Part shown: piece after piece, positions 26,121 through 39,154 of the stretch
Layout: each line of letters opens with the position of its first letter
How positions within the stretch are numbered: the stretch's first letter is position 1
Assembly: GCA_036365515.1 (NCBI GenBank)
Contig: CM070874.1
Span: forward strand, 110,781,235-110,845,234
Reading direction: 5' to 3'
Origin: Torymus aiolomorphi
Lineage: Eukaryota; Arthropoda; Insecta; Hymenoptera; Torymidae
Length of the DNA stretch: 64,000 nucleotides
The notes under the pieces: model-generated
What the model saw: only the letters and a program-made list of their open reading frames with translations
Told to the model about the DNA's origin: nothing
The model's database searches: none
Translations under genes and position numbers: made by a program

Positions 26121-26839
26121 GTGGAGAACAAGTATGTTTTTTTTGTGTTTCTATGGTATTAGAGATATCATCCCCATAAAAAAGGCAAAAGTAGAAAGGT
26201 ATAACTGGTTAGTTAATGGCTATAGGGTTGAAGCACTATACCTTAAAGTGTTTGGTGATGCTCAAGATCTATTTCTTTCGATATTTTAAATACTGTTTAG
26301 AGTAGATATAAATTTCGATTTTTTTACACTTAAAAAGATAAATTTTTAGGTATATTTATAGTAACTCTGTGCAAGAAGACCATAATAACCATCTTGATGT
26401 GGTGACTGTACGTTTTTTGACCGAATGTTTACAGTTGCTATAGTTAGTGAAAAAGCATTTTGAACGATTCAGAAAATAAAGTCTTTAAAAATGTTTAAAG
26501 TTTTCTTGTATACACTCAATTTATTCGCATTCATATTATCAACCAAAATTATAACACTATAGCAAAACTTTCCTTTGTAATCCTGCCGGCAAAAGTTTAA
26601 AAGTATGTTTCAAAAACAGTTGTCAAACTAGAGCAAGTATTCGTTTCACAGTTTATTATTTTTATTCCCCATGCAGTTTTAAACTCAAATCACAAATTCG
26701 CCTTTCTATTTATTTTGCAGCTCGAAAATAGCGCCGCATTACCATTATATTTAATTCACAGTCCTCTTTCAGTTCATAATATACCGTTAATTTATGTAAC
26801 AATCCTATCCCCAGGTCATTAAAACAATAAAATTGGCTT

Positions 26840-27340
26840 AATCTAATCTAATTGCTTTTCCGGCCCATCCCCGGCTTCTTTCAACCCCTGTCTCGCCTCA
26901 TTTTTTTCGGCCTTTCGTGCTCTTTCCCTCGCTTATTATGACTCGCTCTTTAGCTCGTCTCTCTCTCCCTCCTCTCCTCTCTCTCTCTCTCTCGACCCGT
27001 CTGTCCTCCTCCTCGGCGTTTTAATTAGAGAAAGGGAAGATGAACCTGATTTGGAGGGGTCGGGATGACGGCGGCGGTGGTGGGAGAAAGTACTGTAGCG
27101 CTTGAGGTAAATGCCGCGTGCGGGCGCGCTGAAATGGCCCGTAAATGGCGTGAGATGAATTTCGCGAACGCCAGACTGATAAAGAGACTAACCGCGCCGC
27201 CTGCGCAGAGAGCGCGAGAATAGACGTTTCATTGTGCCGGCAATTGCCGTCATGAGTAGAGGTCTCTTTTCGCCCTTGCCTTTGCATTTTGTCGCTTCGT
27301 GCTGGGAATTTCTTAATCTCAAATTACGACGCGCGGCCCC
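26840..27340. other. CpG-rich island
   Basis: C/T-rich left half with a short CT tract near 26971-26991, then G-rich text (GGAGGGGTCGGGATGACGGC). The right flank polarity is weaker than in neighbouring islands. Confidence 0.45.
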
Positions 27341-27814
27341 CCCTTTTTCAGGTTATGATGGAAGTTTTATTTTTGAATAAAATGCGAACTGCCTGTGCAA
27401 AAGATAATAACAGATGTTAGATATGCGCATAACGTGTTACATTTGTGTCCTGTTTATATAATTTTAGACATTTTAGTGTGAAAGGAAAATTTAATTTTAC
27501 ACCCAAAAATTTATGAAAATTCTGTTGCAATTTAAAGTCTCGAAAAAAATGAGATTTAAAAGAATTATTCTAGTTAGCAGATGATGTTAAAATGATAAAT
27601 TTAAATTTTAGTATAACTTTCAAATTTAGTGACCCGGTAAAACATTTTTTTTCGATTTCACATCTTTCTGGTCTCTGACTAATGGCACACATTTTTTTCC
27701 GAGATTCTTTTAAAAAAAAGTTAGATTTTTATGATTCCAGCATTCTTCTCCCTCCTATAAAAGAGTCAAAATTCATCATCCTATTTTGCTAACACTTTTC
27801 ACGTAATATTTCAA

Positions 27815-27888
27815 AAAGGAAATTAGCAATCCCCACAAAATCTTTACAGCAAAAGGAAATTGGCAATCCTCGCAAAATCTTTACAGCA
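27815..27888. repeat. Tandem duplication of a 37-bp unit
   Basis: Two copies of a unit starting AAAGGAAATT(A/G)GCAATCC and ending CTTTACAGCA, 37 bp apart with a few substitutions, followed by a degraded partial third copy. Confidence 0.75.
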
Positions 27889-28469
27889 ATGAAAAATTAG
27901 CACAGATTAGCTTTTACAAACCATCAGCGACACATTTTTCACAAAGTCACTGCGAATTCATATATACCGACTACTCGAAATGCAGTCGTTGATGCAGTCC
28001 GAAAGAGTTGGCGTGATTGTCGTCCGGCGCCATGCGACCTTTGAACTTGCCCAGCTCTACGCTTTTAAATTCAACGTGTATGTGAGTGTGCTCTGTCGAG
28101 TATCTCACATGCGGTTCTATAAGAGCACGTCTGATGACTCTTTTCGCCGCATGCAACGCCGAATCGGAACTCACTCATGTCTATTCAATCTTCCTTTTCC
28201 CTTTACACGATGCGCGCCGCTATTTCGAAATAGAAGAGCTTTTACCATTTATTTATACATTCGCGTTCGTTGGGAAAAGTTTCAAGTGTATGGCGAGGTA
28301 GTTCGTTATGATTTTATCCGTGAATAAGAGTGAAAATTGAAAACACCGTTTGTGAAATGAAGGCTACAACGAATAGTATTCAATTTAACTAATATATTAT
28401 CAAATTTACGGTGGTTTACAGAAAAATTAGGAACGAAAAGTGTTAAATTTCATTGAAATAATCTCTTTC

Positions 28470-29036
28470 CTCGTTTCAACAACGACGGATTAATTAAGCG
28501 CGAAGATTTAAACGCGGCGCATCGCGCCCATCCGAAATTTCACTTTACGACCCTACAATGTCAAAAATTATATCTCCTCCACCTCCTCCTCCTCTTCCTT
28601 TTTTCCAAACATTAACTTGATTTAATAGCTCCCAAATTCATATTAAAATTTCCGCGGGCTTTAAAAGTCAGCCCCCCCCCCTCCCCCGTCAAAAAAAGGC
28701 GAAAAAAATCCGTTAGTCCGATAAAAAGAAACCTCGCGCTGCCTCCCATCTTTCCAGTTCCTCTCTTGCGGCGCAGCTGTAACTTCGAGCTCGTTAACTC
28801 GTTCATATCGTTTTCACGCTGCGCCGCGGGATAAAAAGCACCACCGCGCCGTGTTCACCTTCCTTCCCCTCTTTTAATAGTCTCTTTTTTGCCATGACGC
28901 GCGGACCGGACCGCGTCGCCGTATTTTCTGGTTAACGTTTAGCGCGCACGGCCGAAAAAGCGCAGCGGTGGCAGCCGGCGAGGACGTTTCCCCATGGCGC
29001 ACAGTAACTCACGCGCGGCGAGCGCGTGCGCGCGTC

Positions 29037-29091
<55 letters not shown>

Positions 29092-29450
29092 CGCGGCGCA
29101 AGAGAGAGAGAGAGCGCAGACGGCTGGAAACGTAGGCACAAGTGAACGCGCGGGACGGGTAGAGAGGAGTGAGTCTCGAGCCTCTTATAACGCGTCAACG
29201 AACAGACTTACAGCCGGCTTACGCTGGTTGCGATCAAGGAGGCAAGAGGGGGGGGGGGAGAAAGGGAGTGTCGTGTGCACGAGAGTGTGCACGGGCCTTT
29301 GTAGCTTAAAGGGGTAAGACACTGTTGAATCCAGAGGGTTAACGGTGTTTGCTGATGTATTTGCTTTGAAAATCAGTTTTCGATGGTTAGGAGGGACGCT
29401 GTGGGATTGATTTTGTTGGCGGGCAAGTTTTGGCCGAGAGATGGGCTTGA
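28470..29450. other. CpG-rich island with central (AT)24
   Basis: Left side has CTCCACCTCCTCCTCCTC and a C-run near 28673. Right side has G-runs near 29247 and GGTTAGGAGGGACGCTGTGG. The AT tract sits close to the switch. Confidence 0.6.
29041..29089. repeat. (AT)24 microsatellite in a CpG-rich island
   Basis: A perfect alternating AT tract between GCGCGTCAGGT and AAGCGCGGCGC, with a GA tract to its right. Such a tract melts easily. It sits near the middle of the island at 28470-29450. Confidence 0.95.
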
Positions 29451-30737
29451 ATTGAATGTTTAATGAGATAATTGGAAATATTAAATTTTATATGGTGAAA
29501 AATTCAAAATGTGTAATAGTTTAATGCGCTGGAGTACTGGATACTCCTAGTGTTAATAATTGGATAACAAATGCAGCATAAATGGAAGCCTAACTCGTTT
29601 ATAGATATTAGTTATAGGAATAAACGTTGTAAACTATGCAGTCGCCATTTGGATAAATATTTAAAGTATTAATATATGAAAGTAACCATTAAATATTGAA
29701 TCACATTTTATTTTCAAAATCTGATATGAAATTGAGTTTTGTAAATTAAAGGAAATATTAGATTACTTTTGTCTCAAATTCTCGTGTCTTCCATTCATAA
29801 TTCGAAAAACTAAGTAATATCGATCATGGAACTAAAAACGCAGTTGCAAAGTGCAAAAGGTTACAGCAATATTAATTTTCACGAGTGAAGTTCATTAACA
29901 TTTGGGGCACGCTGTCTGCGAATCTGATAAAGAATCGTAACATTCATATTACATACGGATCTGGTAATTTTGTAAAAAGGGTTGAACAAGAATATAAAGT
30001 ACGTAACTATTTCTGAAGAAATTATGATCTAGTATCAAATTTGGTCTGATTCATTGCGTTCAGAAAGAATTAGTTTTATCTAATTATTAGCACTTCTACT
30101 GCTACACTACGAATGTGTACCTTGTAAGGTTAAAATAATAGTTTTTCTCTATGTACTGTAAAATATCGAATTATCGCACTGTGCAATATTAAAATCCTCT
30201 TACAAATAATCTGTTAAATATATTTTAATGGTATAATTCATTTGCCAAATAAATTAAATAAAAGAAAAAATAAATATAATATTAAAATAATAGTAAAACA
30301 TTATTGAGAAAAATGAGATAGCGTAAAAAGATTAAGTTGACTACAACAATATAAAGGCTAAAAAGGCTGATGTCGGTTACATGTGACATAACCAGAGATT
30401 TCTATGTTGCAGCCGGAACAATGTGGCATTTGCGTGTCACTCGACGACTATGACGTTCTTTTGTGCATTTTTTTTCGAGGTCAAGAGATTCAAAAATTTT
30501 AAAAGAGAGAAATGTGTAAATTCTAATCATGACATGTTCTCAAAAATAGAGAGAAAGATGTACTTGTTTGTTTGTGTGTTTTTCTACTTTAATATAGTAA
30601 ATATACCACTTGCAATTGCATTTGTAATTTAGAAATCTAAACAAAATTTTAATTTTCAAAGGAAATTCTAAAGCTTTGAAATTTTAATATTTACTTACTT
30701 CTAACAAAAATAGTACATAGAAATTACGTAGCGTTTA

Positions 30738-30806
30738 ACTCACGAGTGTTGTCATGGGGGTATTTTGTATATGTGTATAGAGCAGCTTACCTGAAACAAA
30801 AAATAT
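30738..30806 (-). other. Recursive splice (ratchet) point RS-1 with downstream 5' splice site
   Basis: Read on the minus strand: a T-rich tract ending TTTTTTGTTTCAG (to 30791) is followed at once by GTAAGC (30790-30785). Acceptor and donor are fused with no exon between them, which is the defining feature of ratchet points in long insect introns. A perfect GTGAGT lies at 30743-30738, bounding a would-be 47-nt exon. In the phase set by exon w1 that 47-nt segment is open. However, including it would shift exon w1 out of frame into an early TGA. This fits a segment used for exon definition and then removed. It sits in an AT-rich spacer about 13.9 kb upstream of exon w1. Confidence 0.72.
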
Positions 30807-31439
30807 AAATCAAAATTAAATTTTATTAGTACGCATGGACTTATTATTTAATGCTTCAATCAAAAGTCTATGTTAAATTTCATTATTTGCTATTATATAA
30901 TTATTTCCTGTCCAAGTGTATTTTAATATTTATGTAAATATTTTTCTATATTAAATTTAACATAGAAGTCCTTATAAACAATAAATACTCTATAATCCAC
31001 TTCGAAAAAGGAACTTTCATTATGCACGCCATCGATCAATGTCAAAATGCATTTTCGGACCACATGTTAAGTAGAGGTTTGACCGATAAATCAATTTTGA
31101 TCTACTGAAGCTTATTTCCAGTAAAATTAATATAATATGAAGCTACAGCTAAACTAAAATTATCGAAAAAATAATTTTATATCTATATGACACAGAAATG
31201 GCTTATATTTTAACTTTAATATTAAAATACCTATGTTGAATTTCAATTTAAAATTCAATTTAATTTAATGTCTGAAGTTTCATATAGTCTACTATATAAT
31301 TTAGAATATAATGAATATGATAAATAACTATAATATTATAAACAAATAGAATACAATAAATATAATAAATTTAGAAAAATACCAAATAAAATGTAGCCGT
31401 TAAACAAACGTGTTATGGACACGATTCAATACGAAACGG

Positions 31440-32460
31440 CAATTTAAAACAAAAAAAAAGGTATCTGAATAAAGCTTAAGTGGAAACAAGCAGCCGCAGT
31501 CAGCCATTAATTTCCATACACAACAAACGGTCTCACCTACCCTTCTCGAGTAAATCACAGTCCACCCCAACACATTCCTCCGGCCAATCCCTCAAAGATT
31601 TTGCAAATTCCCCAACTCCCCGCTCCCGTTCAACCCCCGAACCTAAAAATCATCGTTCCGCCGCCCGACCTCTGAAAAATCACCCTCGACCCGACGCTTC
31701 GCACAATGACGAGCACAGCCCACCGGCGCTACCATACCCCTCGTCTTGAAGAAACACCTCCGTGAATTCACCGCACAAAGAAGCCTGGAGAAGACAGGCG
31801 TTCGCTCGCTCGCTCGCGCTGTCTATCATTCATTTCCTCGCTTGCGTTCGCGCGAGAGAAAGAGAGAGAGAGAGAGAGAGCGATTAAGCCGCGGCAAGAG
31901 AAAACGATCGATCTTCCTTTGGCTGCGAAGGAATGCGACGTGAAGAGAGAGAACGAGAGGGAGAGAGAGAGAGAGGGAGAGAGAGAGGTGTAGTACACTA
32001 GCCCCAAGGGTAGCAGGTGCGGGCTGTATGCGAGCAAGCGAGTTTCACCTGCGACGGCGGTGGCGGCGGTGGCGGCGCTTCTGGCAGCGATGACGAGACG
32101 AGAAAATGAGGAAGGGCGTGAGGCTGGGAAAAGGGGGAAGTGTGAGAGAGAATAGGAGCGCAGAAGGTGGTTAGAGGGACGGAGAGGCTGTGTATAGTGG
32201 TAAGAGGGGAAAATTGTGTTTAATGTTATTTGACGGTGGTGTCGTTAGGAAGTGGGGAAAATGTTGGATAAAATCCCTTTAAGGTTTTCCTTAAATACTT
32301 CATAAAATGGGTTTAACTTTATATTGTAATAATGAATGCGATTTACTAGAGATGTAGTTTATTGCGTCGAGGTTTTTATTTATATTTTGTCGCGTGAAGT
32401 TTTATAAAATTGCGTGACGTTGATGGTTAAAATACGATTTGTGATGTAAAAATTGTTGTT
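31440..32460. other. CpG-rich island with strong skew switch
   Basis: Hand count of 31501-31620: about 36 A, 47 C, 27 T, 10 G. Hand count of 32161-32280: about 33 A, 8 C, 35 T, 44 G. GA tracts lie right of centre (31857-31880, 31945-31987). Confidence 0.68.
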
Positions 32461-33049
32461 TGAATTAAATTTCTCAAATGAAGTGTCCTGTCTGGAATGC
32501 GGGGCTGAGATTTGATTCCACTTGCAATATTAGTTCTACTCATCGAGACACGCACTCAAGCATCGATGATATTTATCCTGAAAATGGAAACTTCCAAGTT
32601 CGATTCTAGGGTGAGTCACATCTTGCCATTTTTTTCGAGTCCTTCTTCATTTATTGTTCCCAAGCTTTCATTCGTAACAGGAGTGATAATAGAGAGGCTA
32701 ATATTCAAATAATACAAAGTTTCATATTTCATTAATATTACCGAAATAAAAAATACTAACAGTAAAATGTAATTTTTTTTATAAAAAAAAATAGCTGTCT
32801 CTAAAAAGTTTATATTTTCGATAATGAAAATTGGATATTATTTTTGTAAAGGATACCATGTTATGAAAAAAAAAATTTTGAATTAAAGTGGTTGTTAAAA
32901 TACATAAATAAATTTCAGTATATAAAACTTTTCAATCCGCTCGATTTATCATGCAGTTTTTATGAAACAGAAAAACTAATTTGCGAAAAGTCAGTTTTTG
33001 CAATTAAAAACTGCAGTACCTTTTCGTTGGTTAAAAACACACTGCAAAC

Positions 33050-33911
33050 AAAAAAACTTTGCCAGTAATTGCTTAGTCACAGGTGAAAACGCGGAAGGAG
33101 ACGAGCGAGAGGAGACACGGAAAGTGCAAAAAAGTGCAGCATGCAGCTGAAGAAGAGGATGGGGGATGGGGGGAGGAGAAAAGGAACGAGTAAAAGTTCG
33201 AGAAGCGTCGGCGTCACGAAGAGTAAATCATTTAAAGGGAGTAAATAAGGATTTAACGAGTGCGGACTTTGCAGCGAACAGTTACGTGTTTTAAATTATC
33301 GCGGCCATTGCCGTGTGTTGCGAATAAATTGGCGATTTATTCGTCTACAGTTGTCGACGCTGCCTCGTGCAACGGGAATTTATACCTCCGGAGTAAATTG
33401 TAGTACAAATTGTGTTGTATTTCAAAATATAAAATGGCAGAGTTGGCGAAATTGGACTTGTTACGTTTCTGCCAACGGCTGATAGAAAAATAAAATGGAT
33501 CAAGCCAACAACAACTTTCCTTCTTTTTTTTTTTACGTTCAAATAAGTTTTTACGAAGTAAGAAAAAAAAGAACATTTTGCCGAACGTCGATTCGAAAAC
33601 ATTTTTATCGGCGTCATTCGAATGACGAGGTAGAATGCGCACAATAAGAATAGTAACGGCGTAATGCAACATTCTGAATTTTCGTCGATTCGACCGGCCC
33701 GCGCGTGTGGAGTATTTGATAGGCCACTTATTTGACTGGGCAGCGGAACAAAAGAATTCTTTTGAATCTGCGCACGCGATTTCACAAAGCTTTTTTGCGG
33801 ACGCGCGCCGATTTTTCGCAGCGTCAGAGGAGGTATAGTAACGTTCATTTTTCAGACTACGGCAAAATAAAATTCTTTGGGCTGGCTCTCTCCTCTCTCT
33901 CTCTCTCTCTC

Positions 33912-33977
<66 letters not shown>

Positions 33978-34080
33978 GGGGCATCGATCCAATCAGCGAA
34001 ATTAAAAGAGAAATTCGCGTTGCTATGGAACTTTTTAAGCTGATAGTGAGGGCTAATAAAATTCACGGAAAATTTTCATG
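33050..34080. other. CpG-rich island, irregular
   Basis: A-rich left border (AACACACTGCAAACAAAAAA) and T/G-rich right border (TTGTTGGTTTTTC). The interior is mixed, with purine-rich sequence on the left (33090-33190) and a CT tract on the right, opposite to the common order. Confidence 0.4.
33888..33975. repeat. (CT)n microsatellite
   Basis: CT tract with one CACC interruption near its left end. It lies in the right part of a CpG island, an exception to the usual CT-left, GA-right order. Confidence 0.95.
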
Positions 34081-34659
34081 TTGTTGGTTTTTCATTTTTC
34101 AATCATGTGCTTTGGTCCACTTTGTTCCTACAGTTCACTGCGATTGGAATCTATTTCAACAATGTTTTTACTTTTGTCAAAATTAATGAAAAAGTGATAT
34201 AGACATTTTTTCTTTTATAAACCATAGAAACGATTTTCAATTAACAAAATGAAATACCTGCGTTCCATTAAAATAGTCGGTAATCAAGATAACACGTCAG
34301 TTATTCAAAATCTATTCAACCGAACAGATTATTGCAACACAGAGGTTTACTATTTGTCGTTTCTCGGTATTCAAGTCACGTATATACATTCCCACTCAAA
34401 TTTATATTACGATGTATATATGCTACATAGTAACAGAATGCTATATAATGGCGGCTAATGTAAGTTTCCATAAAATCGACCTATATAACATCCGCCGGAT
34501 ACTTGTTGTCACCGCACCAATTGTTTTAGAGCAACTTCGCAACTATAAAGACTATAAGTGCATTACACCGAAGTGCACGGAAATTTGGCGAAACGTCATT
34601 TTGTCCTACAGTTATAGCGAGCATTTGCGGTACAATTTCAAGTACCTGTAATAACAGAC

Positions 34660-34931
34660 CAACTGCCTATTGTAAGCGATCAAGTGGAACTATCAAATCC
34701 TGCCGCCATTATACAAGCAGCCGAAATAGAAGCGTCAAACAAACCTAAAGGGCCCGAAACAATCCGCCAACGGCACACTCCAGCGCAATTTCCCCTGCTT
34801 TTTTCACCCCGCGCGCTCGCTTTAATATCTCCGGGGCCACTCGGCCGGTACTTCTCGCACAAATATAATCAACGCACCCGCAGCAACACATCCACACACG
34901 CATGCCTATATAAACAATACACGTATGCGCA

Positions 34932-35010
<79 letters not shown>

Positions 35011-35600
35011 AGCGCGTGAACTCCGTCACTGGGATTTTCATGGTGGGGAAATTTCACTTTGCCCAGGGCCACCACTGCGCAATTGCAATTTCTCTATGAA
35101 ATTGCAATACCAGCGCTCTCCGGCCATAAAAAATTATTCTCGTAATTTTGCGTGTTCGCGCGCTCCGTACGCGCGCTAGTTTCCGCCAATTTGCAGCGGC
35201 GCGTGTGTCGACCGCGGAAATTCGTGTTCCGCTGCGCGCCGGGGCCGAGAGAGAGAGAGCGAGTGAGGCAGAGAGCGGTAATATTGCCCATTGCCCGCGG
35301 CACTGGAACGCGCGCGCGCGCTCGCACATTTTCCGATGTAACGCGCAAGAGGAAAAAACAGCATACGTGTGTATGTGTGTGTTTGGGTGAAAACGAGCGG
35401 GAGGGAGAGAGATGGAGAGAGAGGAAAGAGAGAGGAACGAGGGGGTAAGTGAAACGGGAAAAGGGGGACGATTCTGAATATTGCGAGGAGCGTTATTTAC
35501 ATAGGCGTTATTGCCGTGTGTTTTTTTGCTTTACTAGCGGCAAAAGATTATTTATGAGGGCGCGGTTATTTATGGTACGAGAGGATAGATTTTAATCTTT
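34660..35600. other. CpG-rich island with strand-skew switch
   Basis: Left ACAAGCAGCCGAAATAGAAG and CACCCGCAGCAACACATCCA, then (CT)38. Right GGGAGGGAGAGAGATGGAGA and GGCGTTATTGCCGTGTG. Confidence 0.58.
34934..35009. repeat. (CT)38 microsatellite
   Basis: Perfect CT tract in the left half of the island at 34660-35600, ending at CGAGCGCG. GA-rich sequence follows at 35249-35440. Confidence 0.95.
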
Positions 35601-36579
35601 AAATACTTATTACTATAAAAGCCTTGAAAATTATGGGTGAAATAGAACGGTCTGCCTATGCAGTATGCAATATAAATAAAACTATATTCAAATTTTGAAA
35701 TGTAATATTTAAAAGCTAAAAACATGTTTGTAATAACCGCGTACCTGTGAAATAAATCGATATTCGGCAATAAAATTGTATATTTTCTGGTTGTGCTTCA
35801 TTTTAGGGGAAGACTTGTTATTGTGACGTTTATTTAATTGTTATTTCTCGAAAATGAACTGACGAATCAACTTGAAATTAATATAGTGGATCTATTATGT
35901 AGTGTAAATATACGTATGCAATTTCATGAAAATTTAATTATTAGTTTCTAAAATATTCGTAATTCTCAGAAATGTTGCCGACAGGCATTTGTTGGTATTT
36001 CATTCATTCATAAATGAATATATATCTCTACAAAATGAACTCATCCAATATGTGAACTATTTAGTAGTTATACAAACTCTACTTCTCTAGAAAATTTTTA
36101 AGCGGTTAACACTTCGAAGTGATCAGCACAAAATATCTTATTTTTTAAATTTGATTTCTTTTGTTTCATAGTCGTTTTTCAAACTTTTTTTTTATTTACT
36201 TTAAAGCTAACACTATTTATATGTTACTGTCACATTCGAAGTAAAATAATATTTTCTAAAAATTGAAAATAGTGTGCTGATAGTTAGTAAGTCATTCATG
36301 AAAATATGGTACATCTCAAAAATTCAAAAATCTATGCCGAATAATATGTTTTATATTTTTATAAAATAATGTTTTATCTATGAATAAAATAATCCTTAAA
36401 TCAATGGATTATTTGATCGTAACAAAATGAAGGAAAAAAATTAGATTTGATAAAACTAAATTCCAATAAATTTTACTGTAATTGGTAACCGAATAACTTT
36501 CTTTTGTTGGGACGAGATTTTCATACGAATGAATAGCTACGTTTGAATTCTACGAAACTAATATCCATCTTTGGCTTGC

Positions 36580-37740
36580 TATCAGAGCTTTACACCCGAT
36601 ACGCGTGTCTGAACAAACCCGTATGTTACTACTTAAACAAGCCCCAAATCCAGGACCATTAAAACACAACGGAAATAAAATGTAAAAGGAGAATATCGCG
36701 AGAACTTCACTTTATCTGCACTGTTCACACTCAATGCGAAGATTAAATTTCCCTCTCCATTCGCGGTATTTTCCGTATCTATTCTCGGACTTAAAATACT
36801 TTCGCTCGCACGAAGCGAGATTTAAAAGCAAAATTAAATTCCTCCGCGCGAACCAAGTATATACGCGAACACACTCGCAAAATAGATACACACAGAGAGA
36901 CATCGTATACGCGTAGAAAGCGTGTATCGGTATTGTGTAGTCGGTCCGTATACACGGGAAAAGCGAAGGGGTGTGCGCCTGGGTTGCATTTTCGCAAATT
37001 AGTAAGCCGATCGCGTTGCACTCACGCGCGCTAGAGAGAGAGAGAGAGAGGGCGAGTCGCTTATTATTCCCGGCAATCGTCGAGTGTCCGTAGCGTCCCA
37101 GTGAATTTCGATACTGCCTGGTCTACACAACGAAGATACTCGTTCTCTATCCGTATACACGGACACGTATACGCATATATATATATACATATACATGCGA
37201 AAATGTATATAGATATACACAAATAATAGTTCGAATAAAAATGCGGCAGGAGAGCGAGGATTTTTCTTGAAAATTTAATCTGGCGCGGTCACGTACGCGC
37301 TGATGCACGAGTTCTGATTGAAATTTTCAGGCATATCTCTGATTCTCTATCCCCCGTGTGCACGCGCGCGTGTGTGTGTGTCCGCGCGCACGCTACGGCG
37401 TTTTTTCTGATCGAGGTAATTTAGTGTACGTGCGCGATACGCGCGGGAAAAAAGAGAGCGAGAGAGTGAGAGAGGAAGAGTCACGTGACCGTGTTTTTTT
37501 GCAGCTAAACGAGGATTAATCTGTAAAAAATTCGTTTGCCTTCGGGATTTGGGGGATGTTTGGCGGCGGATAAAAGCGAGTTAGAACGTTGATGCGCAGT
37601 TTTTGATGGAGCTATTTTGATTGTCTTTTTTTTTTCCTGTCCCTTTTTCGGATCGGAACTTTTCTTTTTATTGGACGATTGTTGCGGGATATATGATGAT
37701 TAAGGGAGTGGCTTGATATTGGGAAAGGGATAGTTATTTT
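36580..37740. other. CpG-rich island with strand-skew switch
   Basis: Left CCAAATCCAGGACCATTAAA and CACACTCAATGCG. Right TTTGGGGGATG, AAGGGAGTGGCTTGATATTG. Short GA tracts lie near the centre (37034-37051). Confidence 0.58.
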
Positions 37741-38712
37741 ATAAGCTACCGATATAGTAAGCCTATATTTAGCCGTTCTAAGTGACATGTGAAGCTCTTA
37801 TTATTGTTTTTTTTCTGTCACAAATATTTTTAGAAATATGTGAAAAATAAAAGGTGGTTGTATGATCTTATAAGTACAGTTTAATGTATACTTTATTTAT
37901 TTTTTTATTTTTTATGTTTAATTTGATTTTTGTAAACTATTCCAAGAAGGACTTTTATGTTTGTGTTAAAAGGTTTGAGTAAAGCTTTTCACGGAATACT
38001 ATAGCATGAAAACTATTGCATACTACCAATATAAACTGTACTAAACAACAAGTGACAGATTTTGTTTATTTATAAAACAGCAACAAAGGAAAATCCAATG
38101 TTTATAAATGCATGGTTGAAGGCAAAATATAAGTTCATAACTTCACTCAGTTTCGGGATCCGACCAATATTGAATGATATAAGCAAAAGAGGCCGAATGA
38201 CCTCGAAAAGTAAACGGTCGACGCGAAAAAAGTTAAAAAAAAATGGGGGATATATAATGCAGGTGCAACTATAATTCACATGTGACGCACTTATATAAAA
38301 ACGCGTAACACGCTCGCAAATCTGCGCTTCGGGGTTAAAAAAAAATAGACGAGCGACAAAAAAAAAATCGGCGCACACGTGAAACGAACGCTAACAAGCG
38401 ATAAAGCAATCAGCTCTCCCTTTTTCCCCGATTTTCGACAGTAAATTCCGACGTCTCGCGAAACGCGCAAAAGAGTGCGAGAGAGAGAGCGAGAGAGAGG
38501 GGAGGGGGCGGACAGACAACTTTATAAAATATTTGAAAAAAAGGGAAAATCTTTTTTCCCCACTGGTGCGCCTGTTGTTGTTGTTCGAAGACCGACAGTG
38601 CAGCTTGTGCGACAGGCTGCTGCACGTGCGCGGCTGTAAATGAAAATTTGTAAATGGGAATGGGAGAAGAACGGCCGGGGCAAAGTGACGGGGACTGCGG
38701 CGGAAAGAGAGG

Positions 38713-38850
<138 letters not shown>

Positions 38851-39068
38851 CGGCGAGAGAGCGAGAGAAAAGACAAAAACAAGCGAAAAGAGATGGAGAG
38901 GAGGAGCGAGTGAGATAAGCGCTCGCGGTGGTAGTGGTGGTAGTGCACGAGATAAACGCGTGCATGCGCACGCGCTGGATGAAAAGATAGGGTGGATGGA
39001 AAGAGACAAAGGGATGCGAGAGGAGCGTATACGCGAGACAAACGAAGAAGAGGCTAGCTTTCTCTCTC

Positions 39069-39154
39069 CCTCTCTCTCTCTCTCTCTCTCGCGTTATATA
39101 CACGCGTATACATACATATAGCACCCACTAATACACACACACACACACACACAC
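39069..39154. repeat. (CT)n followed by (AC)n
   Basis: CT tract at about 39069-39090 and an AC tract at about 39132-39154, separated by CGCG-containing sequence. Confidence 0.85.

Noticed and set aside
34249..34651. Two overlapping plus-strand frames in ordinary AT-rich sequence
   Set aside because: Not repetitive, but no similarity recognised, and no promoter, splice or conservation evidence.
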